A stretch of DNA of 8,370 bases. Source: an archaeon (GTDB lineage: Archaea; Methanobacteriota; Methanobacteria; Methanobacteriales; Methanobacteriaceae). The notes beneath the pieces were generated by a model, which worked only from the letters and a program-made list of their open reading frames with translations, was not told the origin of the DNA and did not search any database. The translations under genes and the position numbers were made by a program. Location: NCBI GenBank assembly GCA_024409165.1, contig JAKSUE010000049.1:1-8370 (forward strand), read 5' to 3'. Positions 1 to 5,137 of this stretch are shown one piece after another. Positions within the stretch are counted from its first letter, which is position 1. Every line of letters starts with the position of its first letter.

Positions 1-307
1 TCCTTTAGAACTTTATTCTCCAGAACTTGCACGTTTAAAATTAACCGAACCATTAATTTTAGCAGGAGATGTTGCAAATAATGTAGACATCACTATTAGA
101 GTAAATGGTGGAGGAGTTATGGGCCAAGCTGAAGCTGCACGTATGGTAATTGCTAAAGGTTTAGTACAATGGACTCAAGACATGGATCTTAAAGAAGTTT
201 ATACTCAATATGACAGAACCATGTTAGTTGGTGACCCAAGACGTTCTGAACCTAAAAAATACGGTGGTCCTGGAGCAAGAGCTCGTAAACAAAAAAGTTA
301 CAGATAA
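1..307 (+). CDS. rps9: 30S ribosomal protein S9 (uS9), 3' part
   Basis: This is the C-terminal 101 residues of ribosomal protein S9, a small-subunit protein whose C-terminal tail reaches towards the P-site tRNA. The gene runs in from the left edge (first full codon at base 2), so roughly 30 N-terminal residues of a usual archaeal S9 of about 130 are missing. Visible family features are the internal INVRVNGGG-like stretch (here ITIRVNGGGVMGQAEAAR), the DPRRSEPKKYGGPGARAR segment and the basic end KSYR, with Arg as last residue as is normal for S9. The ATG at 119 is internal and is not the start. Its place directly before rpoN and rpoK matches the archaeal L18e-L13-S9-RpoN-RpoK order. Identification is secure. 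Confidence 0.97.
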   Translation, partial: PLELYSPELARLKLTEPLILAGDVANNVDITIRVNGGGVMGQAEAARMVIAKGLVQWTQDMDLKEVYTQYDRTMLVGDPRRSEPKKYGGPGARARKQKSYR

Positions 308-328
308 GTTTATTTATGCAGTTTGTTG

Positions 329-346
329 CTAATTCATTGGAATTAG
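329..346 (+). other. Stem-loop after rps9
   Basis: CTAATTC (329-335) and GAATTAG (340-346) form a perfect 7-bp stem around the loop ATTG, 21 bases after the rps9 stop. No T-run follows directly; the nearest T-rich stretch is at about 405-410. It could be a processing or 3'-end stabilising hairpin rather than a terminator. The assignment is inferred from symmetry only. Confidence 0.4.
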
Positions 347-452
347 TTAAAAACTGTTCTAATTTACTTATTAACTTAGAATATATTATTTAACGGCTTT
401 TAGATTTTTTCTATAAGTAGTTACTTAATATTTTTTAAGATTTTTAATGAAA

Positions 453-507
453 TTTATATTTATAATGTAATTTGCATTTAATTATTTAAATTGTATTTTT
501 ACATTAT
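453..507 (+). promoter_or_regulatory. Candidate rpoN promoter and flanking inverted repeat
   Basis: A TATA-like box TTTATATT (453-460) lies about 75 bases before the rpoN start, placing transcription start near 480-485. Immediately after it, ATAATGTAA (462-470) and TTACATTAT (499-507) form a perfect 9-bp inverted repeat with a 28-base spacer, bracketing the expected start site. This suggests rpoN can be transcribed separately from rps9. The box is a match to the archaeal consensus by eye; the dyad's role is unknown and long spacers make chance plausible in such AT-rich DNA. Confidence 0.4.
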
Positions 508-532
508 CAAAAAAGGAAAATGATGATTTAAT

Positions 533-703
533 ATGATACCTATACGATGTATAAGTTGTGGAAAACCCGTTTCTGCATATTTTGATGAATATCAAAATAG
601 ACTAGCTGATGGAGAAGATTCAAAAGCTATTTTAGATGATATGGGTATTACAAGATATTGTTGTAGAAGAATGCTTATTACTCATGTTGAAACTTGGGAA
701 TAA
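533..703 (+). CDS. rpoN: RNA polymerase subunit RpoN (Rpb10 homologue)
   Basis: This 56-residue protein is the small zinc-binding subunit N of archaeal RNA polymerase, equivalent to eukaryotic Rpb10, which helps hold the RpoD/RpoL assembly platform. It opens with MIPIRCISCGK and carries the zinc ligands Cys6, Cys9, Cys43 and Cys44, the last two being the adjacent pair in RYCCRRM that is typical of the family. Length is normal for archaeal RpoN. The ATG at 533 gives the conserved MIPIRC start. A purine stretch (AAAAGG, 511-516) is rather far away, and an ATG-ATG-ATT-TAA mini-frame at 520-531 lies between it and the true start, so initiation may depend on the TGATGAT stretch at 521-527. rpoK follows 153 bases later. 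Confidence 0.96.
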   Translation: MIPIRCISCGKPVSAYFDEYQNRLADGEDSKAILDDMGITRYCCRRMLITHVETWE

Positions 704-731
704 TTATTATTCTTATTGAATAATATTATTC
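698..731 (+). repeat. Paired GAATAAT palindromes at the rpoN 3' end
   Basis: GAATAATTATTATTC (698-712), which overlaps the rpoN stop codon, and the perfect 14-base palindrome GAATAATATTATTC (718-731) lie 5 bases apart. TTATTC (707-712) can also pair with GAATAA (718-723). The RNA could fold in alternative ways at the 3' end of rpoN, possibly as an end or processing signal. A related palindrome, TTATTCTTAAGAATAA, recurs at 1149-1164 after rpoK. Confidence 0.4.
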
Positions 732-766
732 TTTGTTTAACTGAGAAGTTTTTGCTATTTTAATTG

Positions 767-823
767 TTATTAAAGATTATTTTATATTCTTTAATAATTA
801 CTTAATTAGCTTGTACTGCTAAT
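767..823 (+). promoter_or_regulatory. Inverted repeats in the rpoK leader
   Basis: TTATTAAAGA (767-776) and TCTTTAATAA (788-797) are perfect 10-base complements separated by 11 bases containing ATTTTATAT, a weak TATA-like string. A second small stem follows: ATTAGC (805-810) with GCTAAT (818-823). Both lie in the 153-base spacer before rpoK and could act as DNA dyads at a promoter or as leader hairpins. Only the symmetry is directly seen. Confidence 0.3.
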
Positions 824-856
824 GTATTATTAGCTATAATAATTAGGAGTTTTATA

Positions 857-1042
857 ATGGCTGCAAATGAAAAAAAATTAACAAGATTTGAAAAAGCTAG
901 AATTCTCGGTGCAAGAGCTATTCAACTTTCTATGGGTGCAAAACCTTTAGTAAAAATCGGAGATTCTCTTGATCCTATTGATATAGCTGCTTTAGAACTT
1001 GAAGAAGGTGTTTTACCTTTAGATGTTAAACCAAAAAAATAA
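857..1042 (+). CDS. rpoK: RNA polymerase subunit RpoK (Rpb6/omega homologue)
   Basis: This 61-residue protein is subunit K of archaeal RNA polymerase, the counterpart of eukaryotic Rpb6 and bacterial omega, which clamps the largest subunit during assembly. The family core is plain: TRFEKARILGARAIQLSMGA (residues 9-28) holds the basic helix with conserved Glu-Lys-Ala-Arg and GARAxQ, followed by DPIDIAALELEEGVLPLDV (39-57). It is full length for an archaeal RpoK and lacks the acidic N-terminal extension of eukaryotic Rpb6. AGGAG (845-849) sits 7 bases before the ATG and supports the start. It is the last RNA polymerase gene here and is followed by an unusually long spacer before the enolase-family gene. 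Confidence 0.96.
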   Translation: MAANEKKLTRFEKARILGARAIQLSMGAKPLVKIGDSLDPIDIAALELEEGVLPLDVKPKK

Positions 1043-1148
1043 ATAAATTTAATTTTTTATTATTTATTAATTTTATTTAATGGTGTTAATTATCTAAAGA
1101 TAAAATATGCTTTTACTTTTTCATATACATATTAAATTTTAAAAACTA

Positions 1149-1164
1149 TTATTCTTAAGAATAA
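1149..1164. repeat. Perfect 16-base palindrome after rpoK
   Basis: TTATTCTTAAGAATAA is its own reverse complement over all 16 bases. It lies 107 bases after the rpoK stop and shares the GAATAA/TTATTC half-sites with the palindrome pair after rpoN (698-731). It may be an RNA 3'-end structure or a protein site; nothing else identifies it. Confidence 0.35.
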
Positions 1165-1457
1165 CAAGTTAAAATAAATTAAATAAGTTAAAATAACTTA
1201 AAATAAATTATTATTAATAAATATTTAATAAAATACTAAATATTATTATAGATAATTAATTTAACAATTAATTTATCTCAATCATATTCATTAAATTATT
1301 ATAATATCATATCAATCTATAAATCAACCTCTAGTTTTTTTATGATTATTAATAATCCATTATAGGTGTTATGGTAGAAAATAAAAAGAACTTTTTAAAT
1401 AAGAAGTATTGGTTAATAAGTAAATATTTACTTGATAATATTGCTATTATAATAGCT

Positions 1458-1515
1458 TATAGTAACTATTATAGTAACTATTATAGCGACTATTATAGTA
1501 TATTATGATAACTAT
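1458..1515. repeat. 12-base tandem repeat, unit TATAGTAACTAT
   Basis: TATAGTAACTAT occurs exactly at 1458-1469 and 1470-1481, then as TATAGCGACTAT (1482-1493). A shortened 10-base unit TATAGTATAT follows (1494-1503), then TATGATAACTAT (1504-1515). Each unit is nearly self-complementary (ATAGT and ACTAT around a central A), so the block is both a direct repeat and a set of dyads. It ends about 125 bases before the enolase start. If the open frame at 1371-1508 is translated, the block codes a Ser/Asn-Tyr-Tyr run. Confidence 0.6.
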
Positions 1516-1571
1516 TATATGTTATCTAAATATTTAATTAACAAACTCTATTATTTAATCATAGGTTGCTT

Positions 1572-1594
1572 TAATCCTCTTTAGGAGTTGATTA
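1572..1594 (+). other. Leader stem-loop before the enolase gene
   Basis: TAATC-CTC (1572-1579) pairs with GAG-TT-GATTA (1585-1594), giving an 8-bp stem with a two-base TT bulge and the loop TTTAG. The right arm hides a Shine-Dalgarno-like AGGAG (1583-1587) that serves no visible gene. The stem ends 46 bases before the GTG start. It may be a leader structure; no known riboswitch class is recognised. Confidence 0.3.
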
Positions 1595-1640
1595 CGATAT
1601 TATAATTGAATAATTTACATAACTCTTATGAGGTGTTATA

Positions 1641-2879
1641 GTGGATAGTGTTATTGAAGATGTTCGAGTAAGAAAAGTTTTTGATAGTAGAGGAAATCCT
1701 ACTGTTGAAGTAGATGTTATTACTTGGAATGGTTTCGGTAGAGCTACAGCTCCAACAGGAGTAAAAACTAGCTTAAGAGAAGTCCAATCTTTCCCACAAG
1801 GTGGTGTAGACCAAGTAATTAGTGAAGTAGAATACTTAATTGCCTCTGAACTTATTGGAATGTCTGCTGAAGATATTGAAGATATTGATTTAGTTCTTAA
1901 AGAAATTGATGGAACTGATAATTTATCATCTATTGGAGGTAATACTGCTATTGCTGTTTCTATGGCTGTTGCTAAAGCTGCAGCTGTATCTTATAATATA
2001 CCACTTTATTCATTTTTAGGAGGTAATTTTGTAAATAAAATACCTTATCCTTTAGTTAATATAATGAATGGTGGTGTTAATCTTAATAATGTACCTGATA
2101 TTAAGGAATTTTTAGTAGTTCCTATAGGTGCTAATGACATTAAAGAAGCAGTTTTTGCAAATGTAGCTATTCACAATAAATTAAAAGAACTAATTGCTAA
2201 AAATGACCTTGACTTTACATATGGTAAAGCAGATAAAGGTGGATGGATTCCAAACATATCTAATGAGAAAGCTTTAGAACTTCAAGTTAAAGCTTGTGAA
2301 GAAATTAGTGATGAATTAGGTTTCTTAATTAAATCTGGTGTAGATATTGCAGCTTCTGATCTTTGGGATAAAAATAAACAAAAATATGTTTATTCAGATA
2401 CCGAAAGAGATGCAGGAGAACAATTTGAATATATTAAAGATTTAATTGAAACTTATAATTTATTTTATGTTGAAGATCCATTTGATAAAAGAGATTATGC
2501 AGGATTTAGCGAATTAACTGCTAAATTTGGAAATAAATGTCAAATATGTGGTGATGATTTATTTGTATCTAATCTTGAACTTTTAGTTGATGGTATTAAT
2601 AAAGAATTAGCAAATTCAATCCTTATTAAACCTAATCAAATTGGTTTCTTATCTGATACTTATGCAACTGTTAAATTAGCTAAAGAAAATAAAATAATGC
2701 CTATTATATCTCATAGATCTGGTGAAACTTCTGATAATACTATTGCTCAATTAGCAGTAGCTTTCGGAACACCAATGATTAAAACAGGTACTGTAGGTGG
2801 AGAAAGAACAGCTAAATTAAACGAACTTATAAGAATTGAAGAAGAATTAAATAATCCTAAAATGGCTGATTTATTCTAA
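1641..2879 (+). CDS. eno: Enolase-family protein with altered active site
   Basis: This 412-residue protein is clearly an enolase (2-phosphoglycerate dehydratase) homologue. It has the N-terminal VFDSRGNPTVEVDV motif (13-26) and the barrel motifs YVEDP (276-280), CGDD (303-306), IKPNQIG (329-335), SHRSGET (357-363) and IKTG (380-383). Metal ligands Asp235, Glu278 and Asp305, and catalytic Lys330, His358 and Lys381, are present. Three other expected residues are not: the mobile-loop PSGAST reads PTGVKT, so Ser becomes Lys42; the NGGxHAG loop reads NGGVNLNN, so His becomes Asn147 and one residue is lost; and the GDEGG motif reads ADKGG, so the second catalytic Glu becomes Lys199. Glu156 remains. 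GAGGTG (1630-1635) supports the GTG start. The position beside rpoK is that of normal archaeal eno. Activity as an enolase is uncertain. Confidence 0.9.
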   Translation: MDSVIEDVRVRKVFDSRGNPTVEVDVITWNGFGRATAPTGVKTSLREVQSFPQGGVDQVISEVEYLIASELIGMSAEDIEDIDLVLKEIDGTDNLSSIGGNTAIAVSMAVAKAAAVSYNIPLYSFLGGNFVNKIPYPLVNIMNGGVNLNNVPDIKEFLVVPIGANDIKEAVFANVAIHNKLKELIAKNDLDFTYGKADKGGWIPNISNEKALELQVKACEEISDELGFLIKSGVDIAASDLWDKNKQKYVYSDTERDAGEQFEYIKDLIETYNLFYVEDPFDKRDYAGFSELTAKFGNKCQICGDDLFVSNLELLVDGINKELANSILIKPNQIGFLSDTYATVKLAKENKIMPIISHRSGETSDNTIAQLAVAFGTPMIKTGTVGGERTAKLNELIRIEEELNNPKMADLF

Positions 2880-2973
2880 TTCAATTAATAATCTATTTAA
2901 TTTAAATTAAAAATTTAAAAAACTAAAAATAAAAAATAAAACTAAAAAAACTAAAAAAACAAATGGTGAAAAA

Positions 2974-3153
2974 ATGTCTAATATTACTATTGATGTAGAA
3001 AAATGTGATAAATGTGGTGAATGTGTAGATATGTGTCCTGTAGAAATCTTTGCTTTAAAAGATGACGCAATTGTAACTGATCATGAAGACGAATGTACTT
3101 TATGTGAAGTATGTGTAGATGTTTGCCCTAACGGTGCTATTAAAGTAGAATAA
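2974..3153 (+). CDS. 2x[4Fe-4S] ferredoxin
   Basis: This 59-residue protein is a small bacterial-type ferredoxin, a soluble electron carrier. It has two complete cluster motifs of the CxxCxxCxxxCP form: Cys11, Cys14, Cys17, Cys21-Pro22 and Cys41, Cys44, Cys47, Cys51-Pro52. Each is followed by a short hydrophobic strand (EIFAL, GAIKV). The spacing predicts two low-potential [4Fe-4S] clusters, and no extra domain is present. The ATG at 2974 is chosen because GGTGA (2965-2969) is just upstream; the ATG at 2963 is out of frame. Acidic residues dominate, as is usual for soluble ferredoxins. The gene sits in the 328-base space between the enolase and rps2 genes and is probably transcribed with rps2, which starts 54 bases later. 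Its redox partner cannot be told from this context. Confidence 0.93.
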   Translation: MSNITIDVEKCDKCGECVDMCPVEIFALKDDAIVTDHEDECTLCEVCVDVCPNGAIKVE

Positions 3154-3207
3154 ATACTTTAATTGTATTAATTTATCTTGTTATAATTTATATTAAAAGG
3201 TGTAAAA

Positions 3208-3804
3208 ATGTCTGATTTATTAATCCCTTTAGATAATTACTTAGCTGCTGGGTTACACATTGGTACCCAACAAAAAACTCACGATATGGAAAAATACATT
3301 TTCCGTGTAAGATCTGATGGTTTATACGTTTTAGACGTACGCAAAACTGATGAAAGAATCAGAGCTGTTGCTAAATTCTTAGCACAATACGACCCTGATG
3401 ATATTTTAGTAGTAGCTACCCGTCAATACGGTCAAGCTCCTGTTAAAAAATTCGGTGAAATCACTGGTTGTAAAACTATCCCAGGTAGATTCATCCCTGG
3501 TACCTTAACCAACCCAAGATATGCTAAATTCATCGAACCTAAAGTTATTGTTGTAACCGACCCAAGATCTGACTCCCAAGCTATTTTAGAATCCAAACAA
3601 AACGGTATTCCTGTAGTAGGATTATGCGATTCTGAAAACTTACTTGCAAACGTAGATATCTGTGTACCTTCTAACAACAAAGGTAGAAAAGCTATTGCAT
3701 TAATCTACTGGTTACTTGCAAGACAAATCTTAAGAGAAAGAGGAGTCATCGGAGAAGACGAAGACCTCGACATCGAGCCTTCTGACTTTGAACTTAAATT
3801 CTAA
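3208..3804 (+). CDS. rps2: 30S ribosomal protein S2 (uS2)
   Basis: This 198-residue protein is ribosomal protein S2, a small-subunit body protein of archaeal length (about 200 residues). Family signatures are LAAGLHIGTQ (12-21), FRVRSDGLYVLDVRKTDERI (32-51), GRFIPGTLTNP (93-103) and the long conserved stretch from NGIPVVGLCDSENLLANVD (132-150) through SNNKGRKAIALIYWLLARQIL (155-175). The acidic tail GEDEDLDIEPSDFE is common in archaeal S2. AGGTG (3198-3202) supports the ATG. Codon choice is clearly different from the enolase and isoprenoid genes: many ATC, TTC, GAC, TAC and ACC codons, typical of a highly expressed gene. A strong stem overlapping the stop codon plus T-runs follows, so the transcript probably ends here. 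Confidence 0.97.
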   Translation: MSDLLIPLDNYLAAGLHIGTQQKTHDMEKYIFRVRSDGLYVLDVRKTDERIRAVAKFLAQYDPDDILVVATRQYGQAPVKKFGEITGCKTIPGRFIPGTLTNPRYAKFIEPKVIVVTDPRSDSQAILESKQNGIPVVGLCDSENLLANVDICVPSNNKGRKAIALIYWLLARQILRERGVIGEDEDLDIEPSDFELKF

Positions 3805-3870
3805 ATTTAGTTACTTATTTAACTAAATTTTTCTTTTCTTTTTTTATTCATTTCTTTTATTTTTATTTAA
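3803..3870 (+). terminator. Terminator after rps2: stem plus T-runs
   Basis: AAATTTAGTTA (3803-3813) and TAACTAAATTT (3820-3830) form a perfect 11-bp stem with a 6-base loop, beginning inside the rps2 TAA stop. The + strand then becomes strongly T-rich (TTCTTTTC, a T7 run near 3839-3845, and further T-runs to about 3870). Archaeal termination needs mainly the oligo-T tract; the stem makes this look like a bacterial-style intrinsic terminator. Confidence 0.75.
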
Positions 3871-3922
3871 TTTTCATTATATTCTTACTATTTTTCTGTA
3901 AATTTATTAGTTATATCCAATG

Positions 3923-3993
3923 TTAGTAATCTTTTTCTTACAGGTAAAAAATTTTTATTTTTTAGTAATTTTTTTCCTACAGGTAAAAAATTT
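3923..3993. repeat. Two 32-base direct repeats with internal dyad before the MEMO gene
   Basis: Copies at 3923-3954 and 3962-3993 match at 30 of 32 bases (both differences are C/T) with a 39-base period. Each holds a dyad: a T-run, TAC, the centre AG, then GTA and an A-run (TTAC-AG-GTAA in the first copy). The second copy runs directly into the TATA box at 3991-3998. Two ordered copies at a promoter look like operator sites for a DNA-binding regulator, or an upstream activator site plus a site over the BRE. The repeat is seen; the regulatory role is inferred. Confidence 0.65.
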
Positions 3994-3999
3994 ATATAT
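3984..3999 (+). promoter_or_regulatory. Promoter (BRE/TATA) for the MEMO gene
   Basis: TTTATATA (3991-3998) is an excellent archaeal TATA box, preceded by an A-rich BRE-like stretch TAAAAAA (3984-3990). Transcription would start near 4020-4025, leaving a leader of about 100 bases before the MEMO start. The BRE overlaps the end of the second 32-base repeat, so a protein bound there would compete with transcription factor B. Confidence 0.55.
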
Positions 4000-4122
4000 T
4001 ATAATTAGTATATAATTAAAATATATTTTTAAATTAGGCTCTTTTAATTGCTTATTATTGTATATTCATAAAAATATAATTGATTTCTTATTAGGAGATT
4101 ATTGATAATTAGAGGTGTAATT

Positions 4123-4968
4123 ATGATTAGAGAAGCTACAGTTGCTGGAATGTTTTATGAAAGTAATCTTAAATATTTAAGACAAAGTATTGAAGAATCT
4201 TTTAAAAAAGGATTAGGTGTAGGTTATATTCCAGAACTTTCACTTGTAAATCCTAATAAAAAAGTCAATTCTATTATGGTTCCTCATGCAGGATATGTTT
4301 ATTCACTTCCTGTAGCAAGTCATGCTTACTGCAAATTAGTTGAAGATGGATTTCCTGAAACTTTTGTTATTATTTGCCCTAATCACACTGGTTTTGGTGC
4401 TAATGTTAGTGTATTTAATGAAGGTAGTTGGATTGTACCAAATGGTAAATGTGACATTGATAGTGAATTAGCTAATCTCATTATATCTAAATCTAATTAT
4501 GCAAGTGCTGATTATCTTGCTCATCAAAGAGAACACTCCATTGAAGTTCAACTTCCAGTACTAAAATACTTTGAAAGTGACTTTAAAATAGTCCCAATAT
4601 GTATGATGGACCAAAGTATCGAAGCATCTATAGATTTAGCAAATTCAATCTATGAAGCTAGCCAAGAATTAAACAGAAATATCACTTTAATTGCTAGTAC
4701 TGATTTATCTCATTTCAAGTCACAGGAAATCACACTTAAACAGGACAACCTACTTTTAAATGAAGTTAAAAGTGGAAATATTGATTCATTTTATCAAACT
4801 GTTAAAAATAATCAAATCACTATATGTGGATATGGTCCTACAATGGTAGCTATGGAATATTCTAAAAATTTTAATCAAAACTTTGAACTTTTAAAACATG
4901 CTACAAGTGGAGATAGTACTTTAGATTATAGATCTGTTGTAGGTTATGCATCAGGTATTTGGAAATAA
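4123..4968 (+). CDS. MEMO-family protein (LigB-like fold)
   Basis: This 281-residue protein belongs to the MEMO family, relatives of LigB-type class III extradiol dioxygenases found in archaea, bacteria and eukaryotes. The biochemical role in archaea is not established; human MEMO1 has been linked to copper and iron binding. The start REATVAGMFYE is typical. The presumed metal-site residues are His55 (VPHAGYVYS), His88 (CPNHTGFG), Asp194 and His197 (STDLSHF) and Cys235 (TICGYGP); EHSIEVQLP (137-145) is a further signature. GAGGTG (4112-4117) lies 5 bases before the ATG at 4123, so this start is preferred over an in-frame TTG at 4102 that would add 7 residues. It stands just before the mevalonate and isopentenyl phosphate kinase genes, an arrangement I recall from related methanogens, which suggests a link with isoprenoid or lipid metabolism. 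Confidence 0.9.
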   Translation: MIREATVAGMFYESNLKYLRQSIEESFKKGLGVGYIPELSLVNPNKKVNSIMVPHAGYVYSLPVASHAYCKLVEDGFPETFVIICPNHTGFGANVSVFNEGSWIVPNGKCDIDSELANLIISKSNYASADYLAHQREHSIEVQLPVLKYFESDFKIVPICMMDQSIEASIDLANSIYEASQELNRNITLIASTDLSHFKSQEITLKQDNLLLNEVKSGNIDSFYQTVKNNQITICGYGPTMVAMEYSKNFNQNFELLKHATSGDSTLDYRSVVGYASGIWK

Positions 4969-4970
4969 TA

Positions 4971-5080
4971 TTTTTCACTTTTTTATATTTTTATTACTTT
5001 TTTTATCTTTTTTTATCATTTTTACTCTTCTTTTATCTTTTTTTATCTTTTTTTATCATTTTTACTCTTCTCATATTTTT
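4971..5080 (+). terminator. T-rich repeat tract after the MEMO gene
   Basis: Nearly every base on the + strand here is T, with many runs of five to seven, beginning directly after the MEMO stop. Archaeal RNA polymerase terminates at such oligo-T tracts, so the MEMO transcript is likely to end here. An exact long direct repeat (4997-5031 and 5037-5071) lies within the tract. Confidence 0.55.
4997..5071. repeat. 35-base exact direct repeat, 40-base period
   Basis: Bases 4997-5031 and 5037-5071 are identical over 35 positions, made of the words TTTTATCTTT, TTTTATCATT and TTTACTCTTC. The 10-base word TTTTATCTTT occurs three times (5001, 5031 and 5041). It looks like slippage or duplication inside a terminator tract. 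With only two copies and a 5-base gap it is not a CRISPR array. Confidence 0.7.
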
Positions 5081-5097
5081 AATTTTAACATAAATTG

Positions 5098-5129
5098 TTT
5101 ATATGATGTTTTATATATTTATATGATGT
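5098..5129 (+). promoter_or_regulatory. Promoter of the mevalonate kinase gene
   Basis: TTTATATA (5110-5117) is a good TATA box that would start transcription near 5140, about 68 bases before the mevalonate kinase ATG. It lies between two copies of TTTATATGATGT (5098-5109 and 5118-5129; period 20). The presence of a promoter fits with the T-rich terminator just upstream. Confidence 0.5.
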
Positions 5130-5137
5130 ATAAGTTA

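Larger units (their letters stand above)
1043..1640 (+). other. 598-base AT-rich spacer between rpoK and the enolase gene
   Basis: No recognisable gene lies in this spacer, which is almost wholly A+T. It contains a T-rich stretch after rpoK (TTTTTT at about 1053-1058, a possible termination zone); a perfect 16-base palindrome TTATTCTTAAGAATAA (1149-1164); duplicated AAGTTAAAATAA strings at about 1168-1196; an imperfect inverted repeat at about 1250-1277; a 45-codon open frame from ATG 1371 to TGA 1508 preceded by AGGTG; a 12-base tandem repeat at 1458-1515; and a leader hairpin at 1572-1594. No clean TATA box for the downstream gene stands out. Related archaea usually keep these genes close together, so the length is itself notable. 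Confidence 0.6.

Noticed and set aside
119..307. Short independent gene starting at ATG 119
   Set aside because: The frame continues upstream to base 2 with S9 sequence, so this ATG is an internal Met of the truncated rps9.
1043..1640. tRNA or riboswitch in the long spacer
   Set aside because: No GC-bearing cloverleaf, no GTTCRA-type T-loop and no known aptamer core could be found by eye; only AT-rich stems.
3432..3680. 82-residue open frame on the - strand inside rps2
   Set aside because: It lies wholly within the well-identified rps2 gene, has no ribosome-binding site or family features, and its composition mirrors the opposite strand.
3923..3993. CRISPR or attachment-site reading of the 32-base repeats
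   Set aside because: Two copies separated by 7 bases, no spacers, no integrase and no tRNA nearby; a promoter-linked repeat explains them better.
4102..4122. TTG start adding 7 residues to the MEMO protein
   Set aside because: Although TAGGAG precedes it, the ATG at 4123 has a better placed GAGGTG and gives the family-typical MIREATVAGMFYE beginning.
4997..5071. CRISPR-like repeat pair
   Set aside because: There are only two copies with a 5-base gap in a homopolymer-like tract; there are no unique spacers and no cas genes.
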